Positions 17,090 to 26,380 of a stretch of DNA of 62,074 nucleotides are shown here, in pieces. The notes beneath the pieces were generated by a model. That model was not told where the DNA came from and searched no databases. It saw only the letters and a list, made by a program, of their open reading frames with translations. Made by a program: the position numbers and the translations under genes. Numbering within the stretch: the first letter of the stretch is position 1; every line of letters starts with the position of its first letter. The DNA is taken from positions 1-62,074 of the forward strand of contig NZ_RXHQ01000015.1 of NCBI RefSeq assembly GCF_004138105.1, written 5' to 3'. This DNA comes from Xylanivirga thermophila. Its GTDB lineage: Bacteria > Bacillota > Clostridia > Caldicoprobacterales > Xylanivirgaceae.

Positions 17090-17656
17090 ATGAGAAAAAT
17101 AGTCATAGGAATTTTATTTTTAATAACAATTATGTTGCTTGTTGCTTGTAATAACAATAATGAAGATGTAATGATAATTAGAGAAAGAGAGTTTTCAGAA
17201 GAAACGAAAAAAGTATTAAGTATGTTCGAAGACGAGATAGTGTTTTTTGATTATAAAGTTGACGAATCAATTAAGTCTATGTCAATAGATATTTGGACTT
17301 ATGTTAATGGAGAATGGATAAAGGAAGGTGCAGTATTCGGAAATATTGAATCAAATAATGAACAGATTGCTATAAGAATAAACGACCTTTCTTATGATAT
17401 ATTTTTAATTAATGAAAATGGTCATACAAAGTCAAGTTACCCTAGTATAGTAGACTTTAATAATTCAAAAATGATGTCAAACTCTAGGCTTGATAATCCC
17501 ACAGAGATTGAAGCAAATAGAGAAATCCCTTTATGGGTTAGATTGGGAACAAATAAAAATTCAATGACTTCTATTGCCTTAGGTGATTTTAGGGAATCCG
17601 ATTGTGATACTGGATTAGCAGTAACAATAACCTTTTCCGATAAAGAAGTTGAATAA
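17090..17656 (+). CDS. Putative lipoprotein
   Basis: A 188-residue protein with a lipoprotein signal peptide (IGILFLITIMLLVAC, lipobox Cys20) followed by an Asn-rich linker. The remaining beta-rich region is not a family I recognise. ATGGAG lies about 10 nt before the ATG. It should be anchored on the outer face of the membrane. Confidence 0.7.
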   Translation: MRKIVIGILFLITIMLLVACNNNNEDVMIIREREFSEETKKVLSMFEDEIVFFDYKVDESIKSMSIDIWTYVNGEWIKEGAVFGNIESNNEQIAIRINDLSYDIFLINENGHTKSSYPSIVDFNNSKMMSNSRLDNPTEIEANREIPLWVRLGTNKNSMTSIALGDFRESDCDTGLAVTITFSDKEVE

Positions 17657-17760
17657 GGGACTTTTGATATCTGGGGTGGAGGAAGAACAAAAAGTTCTTG
17701 GATAAATGAACAATAGTTTCAATTCTGAATTTTATTTCTTACATAAAAAAAGGAGCAAAT

Positions 17761-18279
17761 ATGAGTAATAGTTTAAAAATCATTATAGACTTTGTAGCAT
17801 TAGGCGTATTATATGGTGCTTACTTTTTTAATAAGTGGAGGTCAAAAGGTAAAGGTCATTTAGTTGTTAATACCCTTATGTATATCTACATATCACTTGT
17901 CTTATATTTAACCTTAATGCCAATTATTTGCTCTCTACCATTTATTTTTAATCATCCCTATGCTCCGATGTGTATAATACCTTTTGATGATTATTTTTCG
18001 GGAAGAGGAGATGCTCTTAGACAGATTATACTTAATATTATTATGATGATGCCTTTTGGGTTTTTACTGCCTATAGTAAAGAAGCAAAACTTATTATCGA
18101 CTGTATTTTGGACATTTTTGTTTAGTTTAGGGATTGAAGTGACTCAACCTCTTATTAACGGTTTTCGCTCAGCAGACATAACAGATTTAATTACAAATAC
18201 TTTGGGAGGTCTGTTGGGTTATTTGATATATTTAGTATTTAAACCACTAGTTAACAAGATATTGACTTACTTAAGGTAA
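17761..18279 (+). CDS. VanZ family membrane protein
   Basis: A 172-residue protein with about five membrane spans and the VanZ block: IIPFDDY, then RQIILNIIMMMPFGFLLP, and EVTQPLI followed by FRSADITDLITNTLGGLLGY. VanZ-like proteins can raise tolerance to lipoglycopeptides by an unknown route. AAAAAAGGAG precedes the ATG. No other van genes are present. Confidence 0.85.
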   Translation: MSNSLKIIIDFVALGVLYGAYFFNKWRSKGKGHLVVNTLMYIYISLVLYLTLMPIICSLPFIFNHPYAPMCIIPFDDYFSGRGDALRQIILNIIMMMPFGFLLPIVKKQNLLSTVFWTFLFSLGIEVTQPLINGFRSADITDLITNTLGGLLGYLIYLVFKPLVNKILTYLR

Positions 18280-18632
18280 CATAAGAGATTCTTTTTTCTA
18301 TTTGCAACTTAAAACATTATAAACATAAAATCATCGATAAACAGAAACGCAGGCTTTTATTTGTCTCACATCACTTATAAAATACGAATTAATTAATATA
18401 TCACAAGTTAAAAATTGACTTATATACGTAGAGGATTGGGTTCGTGAAAAAACATCTAAATATGCAAACAAAGGATGGGCTATTGGACTTATAGGATAAA
18501 AATCCTAAAAGTCTTCAAAGTATAAAGTTGCTTGAAGGAGTTTGTCTTTCCCTCTAATTCAGGAAGTAAAGATTGAATGTAAGATGAAATACATCTTTTG
18601 GGAGATATGAGTTATCTAGTGGAGGAATATTA
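18280..18632. other. Gap with no recognised gene
   Basis: A 350-bp AT-rich gap. The plus strand at about 18434-18500 reads DWVREKTSKYANKGWAIGLIG then a stop, which looks like the tail of a lost gene, but no start or longer frame supports it. Confidence 0.3.
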
Positions 18633-19216
18633 ATGTTTAAATCAATACGCTTGGAAAGAACAATGTGTTATGGAACTTGTCCTGTTTATAGTGTACAGGT
18701 AGATAAGTACGGAAATGTAAACTACTATGGTGAAGCATTTGTTTACAAAGCAGGAGAGCATCAATGGAGGATATCAAAGAAAAAATTAGAACAATTAAAT
18801 AATCTGATTGTAGACTTTGAATTTAAGTCATTTGAATATGAACCAGGAAAGGAAGTTATTACTGACCAGCCTTCTTGTATAACAACAGTAAAGTATCCCG
18901 ATGGAGAAATTAAAGAAATTGACCATTACTACGGACATATTATGATTGATGATAGTCTAACAGCATTTGAAAAGAAGATAGAAAGAAAAATTGGTACTAA
19001 AAAAATGTAAATCCTAAATTATACATATATCAGATTGAAGAGAAGATTGAGGGACCATCAATTACTTATATAGTCATCTCTGCTTCAGAAAAAGAAGCCA
19101 TCGATTTAGTAGAAAAGGATTGTACTAAAGAAGAATCACCTGGAGGGAGTGTACAGAAGATTGGTATTGCTACAGATGATTATTATGGACCAGTAATCAT
19201 TATGAAAAGTTCTTAG
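18633..19216 (+). pseudogene. Frameshifted DUF6438-like gene
   Basis: The first 125 codons (18633-19010) closely match the intact paralogue at 59332-59937 (LERTMCYGTCPVYSV; SCITTVKYPDGE; EIDHYYGH). A 2-base deletion after the A-run near 19005 shifts the frame: the paralogue reads GTKKYVNP while here translation ends at GTKKM. The other frame then continues to 19216 as PKLYIYQIEEKIEGPSITY and onward, matching the paralogue's C-terminal half. GGAGG precedes the ATG, so a truncated protein may still be made. Confidence 0.82.
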
Positions 19217-19258
19217 TAGTTATAAAATACCAAGATATTAAATATCTAATGTAAGACT

Positions 19259-19286
19259 AAAAGCCCACTAAAATTTATGGGCTTTT
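19259..19286. terminator. Terminator between converging genes
   Basis: Arms AAAAGCCCA (19259-19267) and TGGGCTTTT (19278-19286). It separates the DUF6438-like gene from the minus-strand gene that ends at 19288. Confidence 0.8.
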
Positions 19287-19287
19287 A

Positions 19288-19560
19288 TTAGTATATAGTT
19301 GCTTTCCATGCAAAGATAGCAAAGAAAAGATGAAGGAAAGCACCAAAAACAATATGTTCTTTAAAAAAAGGTCTTGTAGACGGGGTGGCCAAAATACAAA
19401 CTAAATAAACAAGGTATAGGATTATCCAAGTTACAATGTATACTTTTATAAATTTTCTTTTACTAGAAAGTGACCTTTTCTCTTTCCATCGAGAATTATC
19501 AAACAGGATAATATATAGAGCAAGACTAAATAAAATTGCCAGCATGTAATAGTTTACCAT
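19288..19560 (-). CDS. Small three-span membrane protein
   Basis: A 90-residue protein with hydrophobic segments LAILFSLALYIILF, YIVTWIILYLVYLVCIL and VFGAFLHLFFAIFAW. The ATG at 19560 is chosen because TGGAGGAA lies before it; the longer frame to 19617 lacks a ribosome site. No family recognised. Confidence 0.6.
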   Translation of the reverse strand: MVNYYMLAILFSLALYIILFDNSRWKEKRSLSSKRKFIKVYIVTWIILYLVYLVCILATPSTRPFFKEHIVFGAFLHLFFAIFAWKATIY

Positions 19561-19628
19561 GAAATTCCTCCATACTTTTAATGTCATATTATTAAAAGTA
19601 ATTATGTAGGATTTCAAGTAAAATAATT

Positions 19629-20021
19629 CTAATCAAGGCTATAATCTGAATGAGATTTTAGTCTGTTTATATATCCATATAGCATTTTGATTATCTCAAC
19701 TACTTTTTTGTCTAGATTATCATATTGCTCCTGCGAAATATAATTGTTTTGTAATGCAGTGATTAGGTGGGACCTTACCTCTCCAGCACTTCCGAGTGCA
19801 ATACTCGCATAATTGATTTCTTTTCTAATGAATAATTGTGTGTTTCCTTCTGCAATATTTGCTGGGATAGCCCTTACTGCACGTATTAACTGGTCTACGA
19901 GCCTATATTGCTCATATGATGGAAAATTCTTAACTGACTTTCCTATCTCTTGCTCAAGTGAATTTGCTTTCTGCCATACTTTTAGTGTTCTAAAATCTTT
20001 TATAATTAAATTTCCGCTCAT
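19629..20021 (-). CDS. Four-helix bundle protein (S23/IVP-like)
   Basis: A 130-residue protein with the family pattern DFRTLKVWQKANSLEQEIGK, PSYEQYRLVDQLIRAVRAIPANIAEG and the C-terminal EVRSHLITALQ. These proteins are encoded in rRNA intervening sequences and in many variable regions; their function is unclear. The start at 20021 fits AAAGGA 8 nt upstream. Confidence 0.82.
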   Translation of the reverse strand: MSGNLIIKDFRTLKVWQKANSLEQEIGKSVKNFPSYEQYRLVDQLIRAVRAIPANIAEGNTQLFIRKEINYASIALGSAGEVRSHLITALQNNYISQEQYDNLDKKVVEIIKMLYGYINRLKSHSDYSLD

Positions 20022-20178
20022 AAAATTCATCCTTTCCAATTAGTTTGACACATTATATGGACAGATAAATGGATATTCAAGTTTTGATAGGACTATTTTT
20101 TATAAAGGTATTACAATTAATAGGCAAAAAGGTTAAGGGGGTATGCTGAAGGCCTATATGTATTTGCTCCTTAATTCA

Positions 20179-20379
20179 TCAGACCTTTCCCATATACCCT
20201 ACATTAATTTTGTCGCTTAAAAATTTATATAGATACTGTTGCTTCAATGGATTAGAGGAATCTACTAAATACATATATATTATGAGATAAAGATGTGAAA
20301 AGAAAAAACAGATTAACTTGACACAAGATAATATGATTAAGTATAAAACACATGTACTCGATATATAGGTATTAATCAT
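20179..20379 (-). CDS. Small hydrophobic protein
   Basis: A 66-residue frame starting MINTYISSTCVLYLIIL with a second hydrophobic stretch, and AGGAGGC correctly placed before its ATG. The frame continues further upstream without a ribosome site. No family recognised; the AT-rich composition makes the call uncertain. Confidence 0.4.
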   Translation of the reverse strand: MINTYISSTCVLYLIILSCVKLICFFFSHLYLIIYMYLVDSSNPLKQQYLYKFLSDKINVGYMGKV

Positions 20380-20409
20380 GATTGAAAGCCTCCTAAAAAT
20401 AATGAACAC

Positions 20410-20442
20410 AAATATGCTTACCAATTGCGGTAAGCATATTTT
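20410..20442. terminator. Hairpin between divergent genes
   Basis: Arms AAATATGCTTA and TAAGCATATTT with inner CC/GG pairing. It lies upstream of both the parM-like gene and the small minus-strand gene, so it may be an attenuator or leftover terminator. Confidence 0.5.
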
Positions 20443-20528
20443 GTTTAAAAAGACTTGAAATTATAAAATATGATTGTTTAAAAGAACTATGTAGAACTTA
20501 AATTTTGTCAGGGAATGGAGGAATTGCT

Positions 20529-21440
20529 ATGAATAATAGGATTTTAATAGGCTTAGATAATGGCAATAAGTGTACTAAAACAAGTGAAGGGTATATCAGT
20601 GAAACTGGCTTCACGAAGTCAAATGATGAACCAATTTCAGCCAGCAATTTGTTAGTATATGAAGGAAGATTTTATAGTGTAGGAAGTAGTAGATTAAATG
20701 TTCAAATGGATAAGACGGTAAATCAGGATGCTTTTATTCTATCATTACCTGCTATAGCAAATGCGATTGATAAAGTAGGGGTAGAAGGTAAGGCGGATGT
20801 AATTTTAGGAATAGGACTTCCAATCGTCAACTATGGGACGTTAAAGAAAAAATTTCGTGAGTATTTTATAAGGCAAGATGTCAGATTTACCTATAATAAA
20901 AAAGATTATCATATTAATATTGTAGATAGTAGAGTATACCCTCAAGGATATGCTTCGTTAATAACAGTGTTCAACAGTTATAAAGGTGTATTGTGCAATG
21001 TGATTGATATCGGTGGCTTCACGGTAGATATCTTTAAAGTGGAAAATGGTATCATTAATACAGCATCATGTTTCTCACTGCCTGATGGAATAATAACGCT
21101 AATTGCTAAGATACAACAGGAACTTTTAAAATTAAATATAAGACTAACAGAATCTCAAATACAGGATATGGTAATAGGAAGAGAACCAGTTATTTTTGAT
21201 GCAGATGTTAAGAAGATAATTGAAAATATGACAAAGGAATATGTGGAAAATATATTATCAAAGATTGAAGAGTACGGTTTCGAATTTCGCAATCCTAGCA
21301 TCTTTACAGGTGGAGGAAGTATGATGCTTCAAAATTATATTCAAAAGGCTAATAAAGTAAAGTACGCAGATTTTCTGGACCAATTTGCAAATGCCAGAGG
21401 ATATAAAATCTTATTGCAACAGGAACTAAGTAGGTGGTAA
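20529..21440 (+). CDS. ParM/Alp-like plasmid segregation actin
   Basis: A 303-residue actin-fold ATPase. It has the phosphate-1 motif LIGLDNGN at residues 4-11, phosphate-2 NVIDIGGFTVDIF in the middle and the adenosine motif IFTGGGSMML near the C-terminus. This is the StbA/ParM/Alp group whose filaments push plasmid copies apart. The ATG at 20529 follows TGGAGGA. A small DNA-binding-type partner gene follows with 2-bp spacing. Its presence implies that this part of the element exists, or once existed, as a low-copy plasmid. Confidence 0.85.
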   Translation: MNNRILIGLDNGNKCTKTSEGYISETGFTKSNDEPISASNLLVYEGRFYSVGSSRLNVQMDKTVNQDAFILSLPAIANAIDKVGVEGKADVILGIGLPIVNYGTLKKKFREYFIRQDVRFTYNKKDYHINIVDSRVYPQGYASLITVFNSYKGVLCNVIDIGGFTVDIFKVENGIINTASCFSLPDGIITLIAKIQQELLKLNIRLTESQIQDMVIGREPVIFDADVKKIIENMTKEYVENILSKIEEYGFEFRNPSIFTGGGSMMLQNYIQKANKVKYADFLDQFANARGYKILLQQELSRW

Positions 21441-21442
21441 TT

Positions 21443-21730
21443 ATGGCTACTAAGCGAATAAACCTTTCGTTTTTAATGGATAGAGAAGAAGATATTAAGG
21501 TATATAATATACTCTCTGAGCAAAAATACAAGACAGATTATGTTATTCGTGCAGTTTTAAGGTTTCAGGAAAAAGGAGAATCTATAACAAAGGAAGAAAT
21601 AAAAGAGGCTATAAAGGAAGCATTACTAGAATATGGTGGAATGCCTAAAGTGAATAATGATACTGAGGATTTAGAAAGGTCAGAGAATCAATTACCTGAT
21701 AGTATATTCGACATGTTTAATAATCTATAG
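21443..21730 (+). CDS. ParR-like partner of the actin
   Basis: A 95-residue protein starting TKRINLSFLMDREEDIKVYNIL, the ribbon-helix-helix layout of ParR/CopG-type adaptors, with an acidic C-terminal tail as expected for actin binding. AGGTGG precedes the ATG, and the gene follows the actin stop by 2 bp. The role is inferred mainly from position and size. Confidence 0.7.
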   Translation: MATKRINLSFLMDREEDIKVYNILSEQKYKTDYVIRAVLRFQEKGESITKEEIKEAIKEALLEYGGMPKVNNDTEDLERSENQLPDSIFDMFNNL

Positions 21731-21737
21731 TTGAAAG

Positions 21738-21770
21738 AGCAGAGAGTTTATTACTCCCTGCTTTTTAAAT
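21738..21770 (+). terminator. Terminator after the parMR-type pair
   Basis: Imperfect stem AGCAGAGAG / CTCCCTGCT followed by TTTT. Confidence 0.6.
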
Positions 21771-21971
21771 TATATAGAAGTAGCCTTAACCTTTTTACCT
21801 CACCCCTTTGTCCTATTAGAGTTCTATGTGGAACTATATTAAAAATCAAGGTACCAAAAGGAACCTTATCTCTTATTGTTATAAAAATCAAAGTAATGCT
21901 TGTGTCCTTTAACATTGGCCCGATATACTATTATGAAAGTATAGGATTTAAATACTGAAGGAGGCATTAAA

Positions 21972-22229
21972 ATGAGTGGAACCGATAATAATAAAGAAAT
22001 TAAAAAGGGAGTAGAAGCAAAGGTTGGTTCAATATCTTTTCTAGACCTTTTAATGGATAATGAGTTTAATATTAAGGGTAAAGTGATAAGCCAGAAGGAA
22101 AAGGAATATATTAATAGAATTGTTGAAGAAATATATAAAATGAACTGGAAACAGGAAGACGCTAGAATTAAAATGATGTTTGATTTATCTTTGCTGATAG
22201 ATGAAATTAAAAGGATTCAGAGTTTATAA
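21972..22229 (+). CDS. Hypothetical 85-residue protein
   Basis: A charged, helical protein (SFLDLLMDNEFNIKGKVISQ; KEYINRIVEEIYKMNWKQED) with AAGGAGG before its ATG and a clear terminator after it, so it is a real gene. No family recognised. It lies next to the partition pair. Confidence 0.65.
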   Translation: MSGTDNNKEIKKGVEAKVGSISFLDLLMDNEFNIKGKVISQKEKEYINRIVEEIYKMNWKQEDARIKMMFDLSLLIDEIKRIQSL

Positions 22230-22249
22230 TTCCATAGTCACTTTAAACT

Positions 22250-22280
22250 AACTGTCTGCATTATATTGTAGACAGTTTTC
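22250..22280 (+). terminator. Terminator
   Basis: Arms AACTGTCTGC / GTAGACAGTT followed by TTTTC. A near-identical stem with a paired change (GTAGGCAGTT) ends the GGDEF gene at 27969. Confidence 0.85.
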
Positions 22281-22610
22281 TATATAAAATCGATTTTAGA
22301 AATGCTTTCCTTATATAGAAAGATAATAAGAATGAATTATTAGAATCATGTCTTTTTACGCTAGAAGCAAAGCAAATGGGTAGGTTTTATTTGCTTTGGG
22401 TAGGAAAAATGGGTTAGAAATGGTTTTGAATAATAGGGATTGAAAAAGTGATTCTAAAATGATAGAACAGGGGATAGGGCTATGGACTTAAGGATTAGGG
22501 GGAGATAGGAACCTTGTGGTAAGAAAATAGGAATTATAAAATATAGTATAATGTAAATAATTACTACACCAATTGCTCTTATCCATTATCTTATTATTCA
22601 TCTATATTAA
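22281..22610. other. Gene-free purine-rich stretch
   Basis: About 330 bp with no plausible gene. The plus strand is rich in GGG/AAG strings (GGGGATAGGG, AAGGATTAGGGGG at about 22470-22500) like those in other gaps of the element. Confidence 0.4.
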
Positions 22611-22613
22611 AAA

Positions 22614-22636
22614 ACCTTTCAGAAATTAACTGAAAG
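22614..22636 (-). terminator. Minus-strand terminator
   Basis: Arms CCTTTCAG / CTGAAAGG followed on the minus strand by TTTTTT; it ends the small operon that starts at 23279. Confidence 0.8.
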
Positions 22637-22658
22637 GCTCTTAATACGTTAGTCCATG

Positions 22659-22942
22659 TTAGTCGCTTAAGTTTTGGTCGAGATATTCTATCATCTCATT
22701 TATGTTTGGGTAAGTTTCATTGAATTGTTCTGGCTTCAGTTCTGGAAATTCTTTTGAGAGTTTCAATAGTAATGCCTTTAATTCTTTTAACAAATCCTTA
22801 TCGCTGTCATAACGAAACTTGTATACGGTAACAAGAATATCAAAATAATAATCGAGATTTTGATATGTTATAGAGTCTTTACCAAAGCATTTTCTATTAC
22901 ATTTAATAAGTGGTTAATTTCCATTTTTAAATGCTTACTCAT
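22659..22942 (-). pseudogene. Small hypothetical gene with a frameshift
   Basis: GGAGGTG precedes an ATG at 22942 that opens MSKHLKMEINHLLNVIEN, but the frame stops after about 24 codons. The next frame continues from about 22890 as FGKDSITYQNLDYYFDILV to a natural end at 22659 (MIEYLDQNLSD). One T missing from a T-run near 22888 would join both parts into one protein of about 94 residues. It lies 20 bp after the stop of the upstream gene in the same operon. Function unknown. Confidence 0.6.
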
Positions 22943-22961
22943 AATAACACCTCCAATTGCT

Positions 22962-23279
22962 TCAAATATCAAATTTGTCTGTATAATTGTAGAAATATTT
23001 TTTTAGTACAATATAAAGGTAGTCTTCATCAAGTTCATATTTATCTGCATTTTGTATCCATGCAGGATTTGTAGATATGCTTAGTAAACATTTGGTAAGG
23101 TAAAAGATAATAATCTCATCTTCAGATAAATCTTGTTTCTCCATCTTTTCATTAAGACATTTTATTGCGTATCTTGTTATTGTAGCAATAGTTTTTTCGA
23201 GTTTTTGGGAATACACTGTGTAATTTAAAGTTTCTTCTAAAGAAATTTCATTAAATTTAGGAATATTAATTGTTAACAT
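22962..23279 (-). CDS. Hypothetical 105-residue protein
   Basis: An acidic helical protein (KFNEISLEETLNYTVYSQKL; EDEIIIFYLTKCLLSI) with GGAGGTGA before the ATG at 23279. It is the first gene of a two-gene minus-strand operon with the frameshifted gene at 22659. No family recognised. Confidence 0.6.
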   Translation of the reverse strand: MLTINIPKFNEISLEETLNYTVYSQKLEKTIATITRYAIKCLNEKMEKQDLSEDEIIIFYLTKCLLSISTNPAWIQNADKYELDEDYLYIVLKKYFYNYTDKFDI

Positions 23280-23370
23280 ACAAATCACCTCCATCAATTG
23301 ATGTGTGCATATTAGTGGAAGAAGATTTTGTAAATCAAGTCAAATTTCAAAAAGAGAATAAAATAATTAG

Positions 23371-24195
23371 TTAGTATTCATTTTGCTGAAGATAGTCGAT
23401 AATCTTGTCAGAGGCTCTTTTTTTAATTTGGCGAGAGTTAGCAGAGGTGATTTTTAATATATCAGCAATTTCTGTATGCGAATATCCTTCTGTAAACAGT
23501 TTTAATACTTGCTGTTCTTTATCCGTTAATATCAGATTAATAGTAGATAAAACATTATCTAACTTATCATCATCAATAAGAGTAAACATATTATGCTTAT
23601 ATTGAAATTTGTCAAAGTAATTAGTTAAATCATCTGAATTATATCTATGCCTAATCATATCTATACTAAGTATCTGCATTGCTAAATCCCTTCTGACACA
23701 TTTATATATGTAACTCCAATATTGGTCGCAAAAACGAATAGTTAAATAGTAGGAGTATTGATTATTATATTTCATTACTGATTTTTCGATTTTATCCAAA
23801 GACGTTTTGTTTAGCATTTCCCAAAAGGGATAGATAAGGGAATATTCCCTAGGGTGGCTATCATCAGTGTATCCGTATAGTTGAATATAATCATTCAGAT
23901 ATTTCTCAAAAGCAGATGTTACATCTAACACAGAATATTGGTAGCGTCTGACGCTTAAAGATTTTTGAATTTTAACTAATTTGGAGAACTTCTGGTTTCT
24001 AATCTTTTTCGAATAGACCTTTGTTATATCGCCTGTTATGCTCCATTTTAGAAGCGGTTCCATTAAATAATATAATTCAATCAAGATTTCGTTTTGCTGT
24101 TGTTTATTTAATCGACTTTTGTCTTTTTGTCCTAATTTATACTTGTACAACAAGTCTTTTACTTTTTCATCATTTACAAATGGCTTTCTCATCAT
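23371..24195 (-). CDS. Sigma-70-like factor with region 4 HTH
   Basis: A 274-residue protein. The C-terminal 55 residues form a sigma region 4 / LuxR-type helix-turn-helix (LTDKEQQVLKLFTEGYSHTE, then IADILKIT and QIKKRASDKI). The middle resembles a loose sigma region 2. GGAGG precedes the ATG at 24195. It is transcribed away from the primase gene. It may direct expression of element genes, but no target promoter is identified. Confidence 0.7.
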   Translation of the reverse strand: MMRKPFVNDEKVKDLLYKYKLGQKDKSRLNKQQQNEILIELYYLMEPLLKWSITGDITKVYSKKIRNQKFSKLVKIQKSLSVRRYQYSVLDVTSAFEKYLNDYIQLYGYTDDSHPREYSLIYPFWEMLNKTSLDKIEKSVMKYNNQYSYYLTIRFCDQYWSYIYKCVRRDLAMQILSIDMIRHRYNSDDLTNYFDKFQYKHNMFTLIDDDKLDNVLSTINLILTDKEQQVLKLFTEGYSHTEIADILKITSANSRQIKKRASDKIIDYLQQNEY

Positions 24196-24339
24196 AAGCA
24201 ATCCTCCAGAATTGTTTTTGACATTTTAGCCATAGGAGGAAGAAAATCAAATTATTAGGCAATAATTTTTTAATGGAAAGTTGAAAAGCAATGTTATGGT
24301 CAATATAATGCCTTCAAAATTAAGATGGAGGCGATATAC

Positions 24340-25896
24340 ATGAAGAAGAGATTATTTTCATTTGGTAAAGTCAAAGGTATGGAGATGCTAGAAGTTATGA
24401 ATATGGAAATTATCCATGCGAATTATTCAGGATTACAATATCTTTGGGGACAATATAAGAGAAGTACAAACAGTGTAGTAAAAGAAGAAATTAAAGAGTG
24501 CTTTAAAGCATATGCAGGCGATTATATTGTTAGATTTGGAAAATATAAAGGTCATACACTTAAATGCATAGATGAGCGAAATAGAAGTTACTTGGAAAAT
24601 TACCTTACCCATAATGATAACGAAGAAATTAGAATAATTGTAAAGACATACCTTAAATATAATAAAAAAAAGAAAAACAATAAATACAATAATTTTCAAC
24701 AGCAGACCTATGTGTATTACAATGAGTTAAAACATAAGATAAATACTAGTTCTCAGTTAAATATAGAGTATGTAATTAAAACCATGGGATATACAATAGA
24801 AAGAGGAAAATTTGAGCATTGTCCGTGGGGATGTGATAAGCACAGCAGCAAGTATCAACATGCATTTTTGAAAAAGGGTACAGATGGTTCCTATTTTGTA
24901 GGTTGCTTTAAATGTGGAGAAAAGAGAAATTTTATCAAGTTTGTATGTGAAAAAAAAGGATATAGATTCACAGAAGCATTAGAATGGATAGCAGAAGTCT
25001 TAGGAGTTGCAGTTGTGAATATCCCTAAGAAAGATGTTGTAGAAATAAAAGAAGATTATATAAATCTAGAGGAAGAAATCATAATAGAGAAGCGAAGTCT
25101 TCCAGAGATTAGCCTTGAAGGATTTGGCTTTAATAAAGGGGTATATCCACCTGCGTTTTATAAGAGAGGATTTACCGTAAGGGATGCTGAAGAGATGGAA
25201 GTGTATTTCGCTGGGAGAGATTGTACCAATGTCTTTAAAGATAGAATATGTTTCTTGGTTAAAGATTTAGATAATAGGCTTGTGGGTGTTATTGGTAGAA
25301 GTAAATATAGTGAGAAAGAACACTATAATTATTGGGCTAAAAGATTAAGATTAGATGGTAATATGAGCAGAGAAGAACAAATAGAGGAAATTAAGAATCA
25401 AAACTGTAGTTACAAAAAATACTATAATTTTAATGGATTTAAGTCAGGCCATACTTTATATAATGCCAATAGATTATCAGTTGAAAATAAAGATGAAGTT
25501 TTTATTGCAGAAGGTCCATTTGATGTAATGAAGATGGTTCTTAAGCATGGTTACAAAAATACGGTTGGGATGCTTGGCCATTCGTTAAGTCGAGGGCAAT
25601 TGTATCAATTGTATGAATTATACAAGGATAAAACAGATACTATTAAGGTATATCTACTTGTTGACAATGATGAGGTTGGTTTAAAAAACTTTGAGAAAAA
25701 TGTAAAGAGTCTTCAGGAGTTAGGGTTCAAGAATATATATAAGATGATTATTGAAGGTGTGAAAGATGCAGGGGAAGCCACAAAGGAACAGGTGGATAAG
25801 GCATATAAAAGTGCCCAATTGCAGTCGGTTAGGTATGAGAAAAAAAGAATAGTTATTAAGGATTATGATGCAATCCTAAAAAATAATGTGAAATAA
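24340..25896 (+). CDS. DnaG-like primase (zinc finger plus Toprim)
   Basis: A 518-residue protein. Residues 60-80 carry VRFGKYKGHTLKCI, a short motif seen in replication/exonuclease accessory domains. A zinc-binding primase finger follows (CPWGCDKH ... GCFKCGEKRNFIKFV, about 160-200), then a Toprim domain with EVFIAEGPFDVMKMV (catalytic Glu) and VYLLVDNDEVG (DxD-type). The ATG at 24340 follows TGGAGGCGA. This is the pattern of phage and plasmid primases. It supports an independent replication phase for this part of the element. Confidence 0.82.
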   Translation: MKKRLFSFGKVKGMEMLEVMNMEIIHANYSGLQYLWGQYKRSTNSVVKEEIKECFKAYAGDYIVRFGKYKGHTLKCIDERNRSYLENYLTHNDNEEIRIIVKTYLKYNKKKKNNKYNNFQQQTYVYYNELKHKINTSSQLNIEYVIKTMGYTIERGKFEHCPWGCDKHSSKYQHAFLKKGTDGSYFVGCFKCGEKRNFIKFVCEKKGYRFTEALEWIAEVLGVAVVNIPKKDVVEIKEDYINLEEEIIIEKRSLPEISLEGFGFNKGVYPPAFYKRGFTVRDAEEMEVYFAGRDCTNVFKDRICFLVKDLDNRLVGVIGRSKYSEKEHYNYWAKRLRLDGNMSREEQIEEIKNQNCSYKKYYNFNGFKSGHTLYNANRLSVENKDEVFIAEGPFDVMKMVLKHGYKNTVGMLGHSLSRGQLYQLYELYKDKTDTIKVYLLVDNDEVGLKNFEKNVKSLQELGFKNIYKMIIEGVKDAGEATKEQVDKAYKSAQLQSVRYEKKRIVIKDYDAILKNNVK

Positions 25897-25981
25897 ATTA
25901 AAAAACTATAAAATTTAAAAAAAGTGTCACATTTTCAATTTTGAGGTTAGTATAATATAAATAGAGGGTATTATAAAGAAT

Positions 25982-26304
25982 GTTAAATACCTTATAAACA
26001 ATTGAACTTTGAATATATTAAAATACGAACCATTCATTTATTGTTAACCCTTACAAACAGTTGAAAATTGAGGTTTGCTATTACCAAGTTCTTGGGGAAT
26101 AGCACAATTAATAACGTTAACTTAATTGTTAATCCTTTTTAAACAGTGGTCAAAAAATATCAATGTCTTAAAAACAGAAATGTATATATAGATGTAGCCA
26201 TCTTATTAAACAATGAATCAAAGATAATTATGTTTAGCAACAATTTGTTGCCATTGTTTATAAGCAATAACAAATATAGTTCAACTGTTTGCAAAAGTAA
26301 TAAC
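25982..26304. repeat. Array of about 25-bp repeats (iteron-like)
   Basis: A GTTAAY-CCTT-AAACARTTG motif recurs: plus strand at 25982, 26043, 26128 and more weakly 26200; inverted at 26246 (GTTATTGCTTATAAACAATG on the minus strand) and 26279 (GCAAACAGTTGAAC). It fills the 480-bp gene-free gap between primase and the SpoVS-like gene. Such arrays are typical of plasmid origins, partition sites or multi-site operators; which one applies here cannot be told. Confidence 0.55.
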
Positions 26305-26380
26305 ACTATATATATCTAAACTTGAAACTATAAAATATCCCTTTCTATAATGCTAAAAATCATATAGGAGGGATTTTATT

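Noticed and set aside
21731..21958. A 75-codon frame after the ParR-like gene
   Set aside because: TTG start with no ribosome site, and a terminator hairpin lies within its first codons.
25982..26304. Reading the 25-bp repeat array as CRISPR
   Set aside because: Repeats are degenerate, unequally spaced and in both orientations, and no cas gene is in the window.
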